Position numbers and translations under genes: made by a program
Origin: Pomacea canaliculata
Taxonomy: Eukaryota; Mollusca; Gastropoda; Architaenioglossa; Ampullariidae
DNA: 64,000 nucleotides
Assembly (NCBI RefSeq): GCF_003073045.1
Contig: NC_037590.1
Coordinates: forward strand, 27,120,449-27,184,448
Direction of reading: 5' to 3'
In this document: positions 38,901-50,400 of the stretch, piece after piece
Layout of the letters: every line of letters starts with the position of its first letter
How positions within the stretch are numbered: the stretch's first letter is position 1
Notes under the pieces: generated by a model
Databases searched by the model: none
What the model was told of the DNA's origin: nothing
What the model saw: only the letters and a program-made list of their open reading frames with translations

Positions 38901-41900
38901 CCACAAGTAGTCAAGATCAGCTCAAGCGCCGTTTTTCTGCCAGACACTTCAGTTGGAACTCGGGTCCACTGAAAGTCGCCTGTATATCTTTTAGAAGGAA
39001 ACAAATGTAAGTGATAACTAGCCACTCTCAAAATAGAAAAACAAAGAAAGAACACTCACCTCTCACAATCTCATCTTTGAGGGTCTTACCCCGGAGGAAC
39101 TCTTCAGTCTTTTCAGCGTGGATCTTCCAAACAAAGCACATACACTGTTACTGCCAGTGCAGGAAGATGCTTACACAATGTGTCAACATGCTTTTCAGTT
39201 ATCTTTGAGTCTTTACGTATTTCAATGCTTTTTTTCATCGTGGTTCCAGCAACTTTGAAGTGAACGTTTTGCATAAGTGCAACGGAGCTGTATCACAGGT
39301 TTTAGAATATTTTAACACTTGGTGCTTTTAGCTATTTCATCTTCTGGTGATTTTTGTTCAATTAACTGATTTCTATTTTGCCTTTGCATGTAATGGTAAA
39401 GAAAGATGCTCTGTCAGATTGCAGCAACTCACAAACTTGTTGTTCACCCCGCCGATGACGATGGCCGGTCTGCCCAGCACCTGCTTTCCCTCCTGACTGA
39501 TCTTGAAACGGAAGCCGGCGTTGATGTAAGCATGAGCATTCTGGTAAGAACAATGTAAAAAATTACTCGGTGCATTGAAAACCGCTATGGGGTTCAAAAG
39601 TACAGGGGCATAAGATTTATGAATTAAAAAAATGAATTTATTCTATAAATTTATGTGGAACTGAGCACCTTACCACACAATTTATTTCTACTGCATGGTT
39701 ATTCTGCAAACAGCTAGGAAATTAGACACAACAGCTGAATGGCTTCGTCAACGTATGATTAAAATATAAAACCAAAAAATACTGACTGTTCTCAGTGTCT
39801 TGTTCTCTTAAGTGCTTTTAGCGCAGACAAGTACAGCTTTAGAGAATTACATGTTGTTGAATTGCTATATTACAGAATGTAATAAAAGAGTGTGTAATAT
39901 AGTATGCAAGAATTAAATTCAGGTGAGATTTCATACTCTTTTATTACGTGCTGTAATATTACAAATAAAAAGTAATTCTGCACACTATATTACACACTCT
40001 TACATTACATGATGTAATGTTACAAACCAGACATTTGCGATAGGCCCTACTATTTCTAAACTTACCTGTGACCGCGGAGTAATTTTGAAAGAGCGGAAGT
40101 GGTCAAGAGGCTCGAAGGCTGGTATTTCCAGCGCTGTCAACACCTTTCCTTTCATGTTTACCTTCATCACAAAATCCTGCACTGTGTATGCTTTCAGCGA
40201 CTCGTCCTTGGTGTCTGTCAAATCAGTCGTTCAAAAGATGTTATTTTGATTTATTTTACAGAAGTTGTACAGTGCACGACTCGACTAAGCAAGCAACTAT
40301 GTAGAACACGATGTGTCAGCAAGGTAGCCCTCGTGTCAGATGGTGTTGAGGAACATATTATAAATGGGAGATGGGGGGAGTGGAATTGGGGAACAAAAAA
40401 ACAAATTAGAGTACTATGCTCTGTTCTTCGTGATTGTTACTCGTCTTGTGGACAGGCTTGGGTGTCAATAGGTGGATGGGGTCTGGATGTACATGCGTGG
40501 CTCCCAGTGCAATCAGGAAAGTCAAATATTGTTCCTCACTCAATCGCTTTACGATAGACTAACCGCCAGGAAGGAAAAGCAACTCTTACCAAACACCTCA
40601 ACCTTGCCTCCTGCAGCCTCCATCATGGTGAACACGTCAGAGGGAAAGTCGGGGTGCGCATGTTTAATCATCAGGTTACCCGCCACACTGGCTGCCTGGG
40701 TACACATGCAGGTTAAAGAGTGATTTTATCGTCTTCGTGGAGATGTCGAACATTGTTAATGTGAAATATACACACTGACAATACAGAAATTAGTTTTAAA
40801 AAAATAGAGAAGAAAATAAACGATCAAAAGAGGAAATGAAAAGAGTGAATGTGCCTGACATCTAGTGACAGCTGACATCACCTACACAAAAGAAGTGATA
40901 GGCTGCAGCAAAGAGTAAATAGAAAAAGAAACCTAACACTCTGTTCATGATCTTTACTTATAATAAAGTAGAAAAACTATTGAACAATTTAGCAGAACTT
41001 GCACGGGGAAAATATTTGTGCACTGACATTCCTCATGAGGACGTTGCCAACCAGATTAAGATGTCGGACCAGATGACCAAAGTACTGGAAGCCTGGCTGT
41101 GTGTCCTTCAGTGATGTCAAGTGCTGGATCAGACTGGTCAAAGATGTATTTGCGCCAAACTTGGCCGAGGTCTCCGTCACCTAAGCATAATAGTCTGGAT
41201 GTGAAATAAGACAAACCTCGGCTTATCGCACAAACACCGTCTGAAGCAGATACAGACAATCAACAGGAGCTATGCGGCCAGGAAACATAAAATTGTCTCT
41301 GTATGTAGGGAAGTGCAAAGGGTACCATGGGCAAGGCACAGTCTGCTCACACGCGTGTTGCCATAAGCCATACTTTTTTTTAAAATTGAATCAATATTCT
41401 TACTCTTAATCATTCAGCGACTTTCAATTACAATTACTTACGACCAGTCATGCGAGTCTTCGTAAGATAACTGTGTAGTGCATACAAATCGACAGCCCTA
41501 ACCTCCACTGGGTGAATAGGAATGAGAAGAAGAAGAAGCATACAAATGGAACTAAATACTTTGAAACTAAAAAGAAAAGTGTCAGACTCACTGTGATATC
41601 ATACAATTCCTTCACACCTCTTAGATCAACGTAGACTTCAAATGGTCCTTCGTCTTTGAAGATTCCTGAGATAAACACATAACCGTTTTTTATTAATCAG
41701 CTTTCTAGTCTGCAAAGGTTGCGATTAAAAGATAATTGAAGAGAAGACTGTGGAATCGATTCACTATCTTTTCTTTTAAATACAAGCTAGTTCTTTCGTT
41801 CTGTTCTTTTCCTTTCTCAGATTTACCTGCAGACGTGTTTCCAAAGAGCATGCGCACTTGGTCGTCCACACACTTGCGCAAAATGGTGCTCAGTTCTTGC

Positions 41901-44356
41901 AGGCTATTGGGGCGGAACCAGTGTACCCCTCCATACCGCAGGTGCAGGCCGGTCGGGTGAGCGCTGCTGCCGTTAGAGGCGCCATTTTTGGCGGCACCGT
42001 TTTTGGCGGCGCCGTTTAACGAACCGTTGGATGAGTGGTCTTTGCAAGGCTGACCTGTTTGTGGGCACAATTTTTTATTCAGATCCTGCAACACGATTCG
42101 TAAAACGAGCAATTTAACAACTCTCGCAGCAACAGCAGCATAAGGTTTTCGATATGCATATATAGCTGCCATAAGTATAACTGCTATGCATGTAACTGCC
42201 ATATGGGCTAAGTGCGTGCATTTTCTCGTGTTCGCCAGGTCGCTTGTGTGTAGAACCGATTAAAGTCATACTTGGCTGGTACACTTTAAAAGCTTGTGAA
42301 GTGCTGCTACACAATAACTTTTCAAAGGATTTTGTGTTAGCGAAGGCAGTCGTTTGCCTCTCACCTCGATGTCAATAAGACCTCCACCAGCAATGCTAGT
42401 ATCTTTGGCGAAGGACTTCATAGAGTCGAGGATGGAGCGATAACCGGTACAGCGACAGATGTTGCCATCAAAGTTGTTCTCTACTTCCTGTTCCGTGGGC
42501 TGGCTGCTAGAGTGCAGCAGCCTGTGAGTGTTCAAATGACTGGACTGAGAATATGTTGCTATTTAAACTCCTGGGTATTAAAATTTAACCCCCAAATGGT
42601 GTATTCATAAAGCGAAATTAATCGTTATCCAGAGGCAAAAGGTGAGCACCAATGGAGCAAAAAAAAAAAAAAAAAGACCTAATTTCTGTAGTTATCTAGA
42701 TTATCTAGAGTCTAGACCCCCGCGGATATTGCTATTTGTCACTTTACCCTTAGGAACCTTTGACCCTGCTGTATAACTACGGTTGGCTTGACAACGTAAT
42801 GTCTAGGTTAGAACACGCTGTCAATAATGTGAACTGTTTCTGTTTCTCGCAAGCAGAAATGCCAATCACGTAAACAAACTGCACTCTGGGCTGGGTACAT
42901 AGGGTAGCACAACTATAGATGGGAGATCTCAAAGGGTGGTGTGTACCGAAGGCAGTTTTATAGGTCACTTACCCATACATGGTCATGACCATTCCCGGAG
43001 TGCAGTACCCACACTGGGTGCCGTTGAAGTCGGCGATACGTTTTTGAATCGGGTGGAAACCTTCCTTGTCGTTTCCGATACCTTCAATAGTCGTGACCTG
43101 CCAGCCGTCCACACTCAGCAAGGGACACAGACACTGGGCAAGAGAGCTTTATGACATGTTTATGACCGCAACAACTGCTACTTGCATATCACGAACAGGA
43201 CTCACAAATAACAACAAGCATATAAACGTTTAAACCCCGATTACATGTAATAAGTCACTGCATGACTGCTGATGTAACCAGGTGTTATAGGTTTTACTGG
43301 CTCTTTTTTTTGTTGTTGTTCAGTCAGCTCGTTACCCTATGTACACACGGAGCACTGAATGCTTTTACTGTCCCTTCTACACACACACACCACTGAGTTC
43401 TTTTACCGTACTGCACACACAGCATTGTTTTTTTTTTTTTTTTTTTGTGCTGTCCAGCTCACACTGCACACTGTGCACAGTCATTCAGTTGATACCGTGT
43501 GTGTGGTGAGGTTAATGTTAAACAAGACCATTATTTGTTTATGTGGCCTGGGTTACAAACTACCATTATGTTCTTAACTGTTATGGATTAATTTATAATA
43601 TCATATTTTACTGTCACGTTCTCAAAGACTGAGATCGCAATTACACATCAAAACTGGAACTTTCAACTAATGATAAAAATAGTAAGGGACCATAAATAAT
43701 GATAACAATAAATACTAGTAGTAGTAATAACAGCAACAACAGCAAGAAAAGCTGCACGAGTCCAGTTAGCTCCTATAAATTATAGTCACTCAGTGAAGCA
43801 GCCCAATAGACCAGACAGAAAATCAGTCCAAAAAGAGCAGACAGAGAAGTAATCCAGTAGACCAAAGAGGCTCACAGAGTTGATGGAGACCGTCGACAAG
43901 TTTGACCCGAGGGGGTTGGGTATGGTAACAGTCACGGCGCAGCAGCCACAGCCAGACTCGCGACACATGACCTTGGTGCCCGACAGACCTGCCGCCTCGC
44001 GGATGTACTCGTTGAGGCTGGACCTCGCTGTCCAGCGCTCCCCATCCCCAGCGACACTGTTGGGAGGGAGAATACATGCCATGTGACAATTCACGGAAAT
44101 AAAATGGACTGTCACAAAGAAGATGCGGACACACCTGAAGTATTAAATCGCCTTCGGGGATTAAAGTATCATTGGTGTCTGCACTGAAGCGAATGTATTT
44201 TATTATTATTATTTCATGCCCATTGGGTAAATTGGGCACGTTTTTATGACAGCTTCAACATACAGTAAAATTATTTGCCTTTTCCTCGACTTCTAAAACT
44301 CACCTGTGTGGTGCTGGCCATTCAGGTAAAAAGTAACGTTGCTGTCGTGACCGTAT
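26935..44356 (-). CDS. Xanthine dehydrogenase/aldehyde oxidase family molybdo-flavoenzyme, aldehyde oxidase-like
   Basis: Thirty-three coding exons in transcription order: 44356-44304, 44056-43876, 43133-42973, 42521-42365, 42085-41827, 41665-41592, 41180-41028, 40695-40590, 40214-40066, 39540-39433, 39123-39060, 38178-38080, 37754-37598, 37109-36987, 36547-36440, 36262-36205, 35865-35716, 35473-35394, 34554-34445, 34134-34030, 33555-33477, 33149-33032, 32775-32695, 32354-32263, 31378-31265, 31039-30878, 30760-30632, 30354-30224, 28871-28728, 28389-28266, 27860-27764, 27331-27221, 27002-26935. They encode ~1300 residues (family ~1330) in the order 2Fe-2S, FAD, molybdopterin. The enzyme hydroxylates aldehydes or N-heterocycles such as purines. 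[10 protein letters not shown] in the FAD region and YCRGPG in the molybdenum domain, with no Glu after GGFGGK, favour aldehyde oxidase over xanthine dehydrogenase. The start-codon exon is missing, exons 12 and 13 carry apparent frameshifts, and intron 22 has a GC donor. Confidence 0.92.
27172..27240. repeat. 35-bp tandem duplication spanning the exon 32 splice donor
   Basis: AAAATCACACCTACCGACTG starts at 27172 and again at 27207. On the minus strand each copy carries TTTATACCAGTCG|GTAGGT, so the donor of exon 32 exists twice. The exon-side copy (27221) keeps the frame into the last exon; the intron-side copy would shift it, because 35 is not a multiple of three. Confidence 0.88.
28565..28730. 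repeat. Degenerate triplicate of the exon 29 donor region
   Basis: ATGGTG(CAG)GTGTAGTGACTCACCTC-like blocks occur at about 28568, 28661 and 28706. The last is the real donor of exon 29 (GAGAG|GTGAGTC on the minus strand). The two intronic copies are diverged. The pattern resembles the duplications at exons 24 and 32. Confidence 0.55.
31440..31578. repeat. CA-rich minisatellite in an oxidase intron
   Basis: Units such as CAATATACACACACTGGCAC recur about every 24-28 bp. The repeat lies in the intron between oxidase exons 24 and 25. Confidence 0.7.
31819..32160. mobile_element. Tc1/mariner-type MITE with TA target duplication
   Basis: The 342-bp element begins CCGGTAGTCCTCAGGTTACG and ends with the near-perfect inverse (CGTAAGTCGAGGACTACCGG). 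It is flanked by TA on both sides (31817-31818 and 32161-32162). The inside is AT-rich with TACTGTACTG repeats and no coding frame. It sits in the intron between oxidase exons 24 and 25, about 100 bp from the exon 24 donor. Confidence 0.9.
32201..32276. repeat. 37-bp tandem duplication spanning the exon 24 splice donor
   Basis: CAAGAGCTAGGAGACA begins at 32201 and again at 32238, and AGCTTACCTGGTGT is repeated with it. On the minus strand each copy carries ACACCAG|GTAAGC, so the exon 24 donor is doubled. The exon-side copy (exon end 32263) keeps frame; use of the other would add 37 bases and shift the frame. Confidence 0.9.
34665..34914. mobile_element. TAAGGTGACC-ended MITE (hAT-like)
   Basis: The 250-bp element has 16-bp perfect inverted ends: TAAGGTGACCAGACGT on the left and ACGTCTGGTCACCTTA on the right. 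The direct repeat ATGTATA flanks it (34658-34664 and 34915-34921). It is internally rich in TCCCGC and GCGGGAC words. It lies in the intron between oxidase exons 18 and 19. Family assignment to hAT rests on the end sequence and on a 7- to 8-bp duplication, so it is tentative. Confidence 0.85.
37598..42085 (-). other. Oxidase exons 5-13: linker, FAD-binding and CO-dehydrogenase flavoprotein C-terminal domains
   Basis: Exon 5 holds a low-complexity linker ([14 protein letters not shown]) made by 15-bp repeats, then [11 protein letters not shown]. Exons 5-6 give [14 protein letters not shown], the FAD-contact region. Exons 7-8 give [11 protein letters not shown] and [10 protein letters not shown]. 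Exon 10 gives [12 protein letters not shown] and IGGVNNKF, and exon 11 gives [10 protein letters not shown]. Exons 12-13 hold the [13 protein letters not shown] and DPRLASGAP blocks that lead to the molybdenum domain. Exon 12 switches frame between its first and second halves. Exon 13 has an AAAAAA run where one A fewer restores frame into exon 14. Confidence 0.88.
39867..40025. repeat. Long inverted repeat (hairpin), probable MITE remnant
   Basis: The left arm (about 39867-39925) and the inverse of the right arm (about 39965-40025) share AAGAGTGTGTAATATAGT exactly and align over ~50 bp. The loop is ~40 bp. It lies in the intron between oxidase exons 9 and 10. The ends are not sharp enough to name a family. 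Confidence 0.75.
42365..44356 (-). other. Oxidase exons 1-4: two [2Fe-2S] domains
   Basis: Exon 1 gives the VTFYLNG strand of the ferredoxin-like domain. Exon 2 has [10 protein letters not shown] and the fourth cysteine begins exon 3 (NS|C), completing the plant-ferredoxin-type cluster. Exon 3 has [11 protein letters not shown] and exon 4 has NICRCTGY, the Cys-x2-Cys and Cys-x-Cys pairs of the second, helical cluster domain. All eight cysteine ligands are present. The exon 1/2 join keeps frame only with a weak GA|GTTTTA donor; the consensus CAG|GTGAGT four bases upstream breaks frame by one base. An upstream exon with the ATG must exist, because exon 1 begins mid-codon after TTTCAG. Confidence 0.88.
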
Positions 44357-44385
44357 CTGAAATCAAATGGAGACCGTCATGAAGG

Positions 44386-44442
44386 AAGGAAGAAAGGAAG
44401 GAAGGAAGGAACGAACGAACGAAGGAAGGAACGAAGGAAGGG
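44386..44442 (+). repeat. (GAAG)n/(GAAC)n microsatellite
   Basis: GAAGGAAG and GAACGAAC units lie directly upstream (minus-strand sense) of oxidase exon 1. Confidence 0.85.
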
Positions 44443-44449
44443 TTCAATG

Positions 44450-47400
44450 TGCGAGAAGACTGCAGGTAAATGTCGCTAGAGAAAGCTGGAGCACGACACT
44501 GACAGCAGTGACTCAGCTTTTCTGAAATGTTTACTCAAGTTTTGCAAGTCGAAGGATCAATGCAAACATTTGAAAACACGCTCCTCTTCAGTGCTCAGAT
44601 ATTTTGCGTTCACTCGATGTGCAAAAGGAAATCATTTATATCGTTGAGGGTAAATGAACAGTGGATTTCCCCAATACACCCTAATTAATCCTGTATAATT
44701 GTCCTCTACTTTAGAGCCCAGTAACTTCTTCGCTATGCTTCTTTTGTCAGTGCAGTTCAGGCGACAGAATAAACACAACTTTGGAAGCTGCGAGAAATGT
44801 TAGATATCTTCTCTCCTCAAAGAACACTGGTTCCGGGCCTGCATTGTGTTCAAGATCTTTACAATAGAATCAGCTCAATTCTCAATGATTCATTAGAAAA
44901 ATGTTGCGTTTCAAGTATATCATAGGACTGTGATAGTTCTAGGATTTAACATTCAGTAGAAGGATATATCATTGAAAATAGTTAAAGTACACTAGCGTAC
45001 GGTGAAATAGTGAGAACCTAGTGAACCATCCCCTTCTAAGACATATGTGGCTAAAATATACACTATGAGATTATGAGATTATATCCTACTGTAAAAGTAG
45101 TCTCTCTACTTCAGCCTATACAGTGTACTTAAAACTTGTACATCGCCATCTTCATGGAGTACCACGTCTAGAAAAAAAACTAGTCTAGTGGGAGCAACAC
45201 TCTCGTATAACTGATTATCAGCCATCACCATTCATACCCCACTCCCCTGAAAGTTGCTTGGAGATCATTCGCTTGTCACCGACTTAGTTCTTCCCTTAGT
45301 TTGTCGCAAGATTTCACAAGATGTCGCAAGTGCGGCTGGAACATTGATGTAACTCATGACAAGCGTGCTGTCTCAGTGTGTAACTCATGACACGCGTGCT
45401 GACTCAGTGAATAAAAGAACCCTGGTGGAAAGAGGGGAGGAGTGTGTGCAGTGTCGTCTGTTTGAAGAACACTTCAGTCGTAGTGCTGTCCCCATTAAGG
45501 AAAGATGTATCATTGTGATATGAGAAAATATCTTTGCACCTTAAAGCAATTCTGTCCACGCTTGTTATCCATCTCTCTTTTTTCTGCCTGAGGGTTTGAC
45601 TGTCATGACACAACTGTTCGAAGGATGGTATAAAAATAGCAAATGTGCGGTGTTTTTGTCAGCTTATTTATTTATACGAGAATAGAAATCTTAACAGATT
45701 ATAAATGAAAATGAAGAAATCTGGATGCATTGTCAGAAATCATTTTCCCCATATTTTAAAGTTTATAAAAGTACTGGGAAAAAATGGATTAGCATTTTGC
45801 TACACCCTTCTCTGTGACTGCATGTTTTGGGGACTTTTCGTGCAGAGGAATGTCATTTGACCGGTATGCTATTTGAGTATAAATTATTTTCATTCACACC
45901 TTCAATGTACTTAACGTCAGTTGTGTTTCAGTTTCGAATGGCCTGCTTCTGACTTTTAGTGCCAGAGGGCAAGGTCAGTGCGTGCAGACGACAGCGTTTG
46001 TTGGCGAGCTCGCTGCCGGCATTGCTGCAGCGCGCACATGCAAATCAAGTATTGGAAACCAAGGACAGAAAACTAGGATCGGGTGTAGAACGAACCTAAT
46101 TTAACAAAAAATAATCGCCGCTACCAAAAAAAGATCGTACCAATAGTTAAAAACTCCTATTTTCGTATTTCCATATTTTTTTTTCACATAAAATACTGTA
46201 TTACTGAAAACTCGTGTGGGGAGCACCTCGGTCAAACATGCGCAGGAATGTGGAGGACAATTTTAAAGAAGCGAGCGCACGAACTAAATAATTCCAGCAT
46301 GCATATAAGCAAAGACACACGTGCATGAAAACACACACACCTACATGCAAACTGTCATAAGATAAAACTAAACAACGTGTATAAACTCTATAAACGCTTC
46401 TAAGTAAGAAAGTAGGGAAAGAACATATTCGAGCAATCGCGATAGAGCAACAAGGCAAGGGTTCAGTGAAACCCGCACAACATTCGCCAACTCATCATCG
46501 ACGCTCAAGCTTGTGAAAACAAAGTATGATAAATGCAGTTACCCCGGTGCGCCCAGTGCTCCTGCCACAGGCATGTTGGTGCAACCTTCAGCTGACTGCT
46601 GCTTAGACACGTACCACCTCACATACGATGTGTCCCGCGAGAAAGCAGGCAACACCCTCACACACACGAGGCTGCACACACACACACTGCAGCGAGTCTT
46701 CCAATCACAAATAGCGCTGTGTGCGCGAGGTGCTGGATACCCCACTGCTATACCCGCCTGCGCGCTCTCTCTCTCACCTCTTTCTAAAAATGTTAAATGA
46801 ACAAAACATGAAAAAATTTTCAGAAATACCACGTAATAGCGCAACAAACTATAGTTCCCCCAGTCCTTACTTATTTGTCTATTGGACTTGTCAATAGACC
46901 TTGTGATAGAGTGTTCCAAAGAACCCATGTCCGTAACTAGTATAAGGTCATGCCGACTAGTCTAAGGTCACCTTAGCCGAACTAGCCTGCTTTTTACAAA
47001 GGTGACTGCACACTGCAGCCGGACTATCGCTTAGTCACTGCTCCTAAAAGCCCTATATAACGCCAATCAGTCCGTTTATCTTGATTGTTCCAGGGACTAG
47101 GAGGACATTTTCCGTGTAGAACCTCCCATTGCAGTCCTAAGCTTTTACACTCGATCATCGAGTGCTCTATCTCACGCTTCCATCTACTTACACTTTTTGC
47201 ACTCCTTGGACGTTGGAGTTCACAAAAGACCCTGCTTTTTCCTAAAGTGTGTTTGCTTTGATGTACCGTTCAGCTCCGTGTCGGTTGGCTTCACACTTTC
47301 ATCATGCATGTTTGTTCGGTGTTTCACAACTGCTTTTGTTCGCTATATTTTACCGATGAAACTGTACAATTTTCGTTTACGACGAGGACACTACGACAAA

Positions 47401-50400
47401 TGCTGAGTCACACATACAAGATATAGAGGCGTATGAATTTCAAAATGAATTTATTTGCAGTATTTACACATGCTAACCCATTCCATCCTGCTCTACACAT
47501 AGCTATAAACTGGTGCTACGAAATTACTATAATAACTAAGGGGATAGAGGTACACGTGACTACTTGACAGCGGACCAGAACACCTATACGCGCAATGGTA
47601 CTTCTCCCGCACTCGGAATAAGGAAAAAAAAAATAATAAAGGAACAGGCCGGGTTACCTAAAAGGGAACGAAGCAGCCTGAGTACACTTGGGTACACGCT
47701 GCTCCCGCACAGCTAGACGATAAATCTCGGTCGGCTATGAGTGCGTGCGTGTGCCTCAAACATATCCTACGTACGGGCCAAGAAAGGTGCGTTCATTTGG
47801 GTGCTGAGATTAAGTGAGATAGGAAGGTTTCCACTAAGTTTGACTAAGCACAGTTTATTGTCAGGTACATATAATCTGATAATTTAAGGGTTTAAAAAAA
47901 AAAAAAACTCTTGAGGCCGAAGGAAATGGGTCGATGCTACCCTTAGAGTGCGTTGGCTTGGGACACGATGGCCCACATATATTATAGTTGGGTGACGGCT
48001 TCTGCTTTCTGCTGAGTGGGTACAAACTTAGTGCAAGATAATATTTCCCATGATTTGAGTGAATAACCACGTTCAGTTCAGCTCTACACGCCTACAAAGA
48101 CACAGAAAGAAGTGACAGACATCGAGATTGTACATGTTACATTTACCCTGAGGGAGAGTTGGGACCATGTGTAATTATATGTATGTGTTCTACGTTAACT
48201 CACGACTTTGACCTCCTTCTCTGCATGGTGATGTTTGTAGGTGTGTATTTCGAGAATGGAAGGGAGATATTCACCTGGATTCGGGCAAATGGTATCGAGA
48301 TTTTACCCATCAAACAAATTTGCACCCCACTATGGACCTTTAAGGAGTGATAGCAGAGTTTCCTTTTCCCAAGTAGTACAAACACATGCTGCAGCACTTG
48401 TATTTTTGGACTAGTCCAATTTACAGAGCAGCACTAAGTACATTTTCTCAGACTTCTTACCCATATGGGAACGTGAGAAGCAGCATCGGTATTTTTCTAC
48501 CATAAAAATAGGTTTGTTAATGTCCGACAGGAAAGCTGAGTCAGCAAACAAGCGCATTTCACAACAGAATTCATCCTAAAGCGAAGAAGGAAGAGCAAAT
48601 GTTCAGCTTTGCTGGTAGACTGATTTGAAACACCACAGTGGAAATCTTCAACAATCAAGAGATTAGGATTTTGACTACATATGGTCACCACTGGATTTCC
48701 AGGTACAGATGACTTCCAAATATCCACCTTAGCTGCAAAAAGTGATGCATCAAGAAGCACAACACGATTTGCCGCAGCGTTCGCATAGAAATTAGTAACT
48801 GAATTAACAAGTGCACTTTGATGGCAGTAAAAGATGTACAGTAAAGGACACATATACATAGCACACTAATACCACTTTACTGGAGTCAAGTTTATTTAAT
48901 TGACATTGCGTGGCGTCAGCTCAGCGAGATAGATGTGATGTGATCAAGTGCTGCAGCTGTTCAACCAGTCTGTGTTAAGATTTATTCTGAACAGTTCATG
49001 AACTATACACGTCCGTGGTCTTCACTTCTCTTCCACTGAAATTACTAGCTCACTTTTCAATTCGTTGTAATCGCTTGACCCATGTGGGTGTTTGTGTTGT
49101 GTTTGCTTCTACTGTACGCGATTTGTGTATGTGCCTATTCTACATATGTGTGTGTTGGGGATTTTTTGGACATGAAAAGTGGATGATGCTGGCAGGAAAC
49201 ATACAACTTTCATCAGTTTGTTGCAATGTGTAGTGAATTATTATTATCTCACAAATAAAGCAGTGTCACAATGTGGTTCTATAGCCTGGTACCCTGGCTA
49301 GTTTATTATTGGAGACAACTGTGCATTGACCTAAATGCTAATGACGTTGCTGAACAACACATGAGCATCAAGCGTAAGTTAATGGAGAGGACAAACTTAG
49401 GATTTCTTTACAAACCCATGTAAGAAATGTGATGTTCAATAGATTTAATTTCTTTAATGGAAAAGAGGACTATGTTATGGGAACTAGCATCGTTTAATAA
49501 ACTAAATCCAAACGATTCTGCTCTCAGGTTAGCCTTTAAAAGCTTCCCAGACCAGTCTGGTTGCTTAAGTTTTACATGGCATCAGTAACAATTATTATAT
49601 CTTGGCAAGTCAGTCCAAATTTTATGTAGATTATTTTATCTAACAGAGACACATCAGGCTCACATTAAACACACTGTAAAAAAATATTAAAAACAATGGG
49701 ACCAACTGTTTATTTCACCAATGGGTGGCTCAACAAATGTATAGCATGCTCAGATCACAGGAGAGGTTTGTATACATGCACATCACATTGCTGCATCTAA
49801 ACTTTAACTCAGGCACATATCTTGCTATGTGTGATAAGTAATCAACAACACTCCAGTAAAGAAATTGGATACAAGAGAACAAAGGTTATAAAAACATCTG
49901 TAAATAAAAATCACACCTTTTTTTGCTAGACAAGTACTCCAATATACCAAAGACTTAAGCCTGTTTTGCCCAAGAAACACTGAAAGACTGTAGCAATACC
50001 ATACTACAGCAGTCCACAAAAAGTGTGCTCAGTGCATCCACCCATGACTTGTATACTTTCACAGCATTCTACATAGCATTATAGGGAATAATTAAGTCAA
50101 GCGAAGAAAACTGGTTAACCTTGAAAACTGACAACATAAATCCCTCTTATGAAACTCTACAAGCCATTAAAAATAAATTACTGATTAAGCACTGCCTATA
50201 TGGTTTCCAATGATTGAAATTGTGACTGGTAGATGAAAAATGAACACAACTGACACACTAGAAATAACCAACATAGCAGGACTATTCATCAACAACCAAG
50301 TTACAAATTACAAGCAATAAGATTACAAGACTTCACATTGCATGCAATATAATAACCAAATATCACATTACAAAACTATAAGCAAACCACATGCAAGGTC

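Noticed and set aside
48497..48859. 120-codon minus-strand frame
   Set aside because: No recognised family, no splice or promoter context. A frame of this length can arise by chance in 64 kb.
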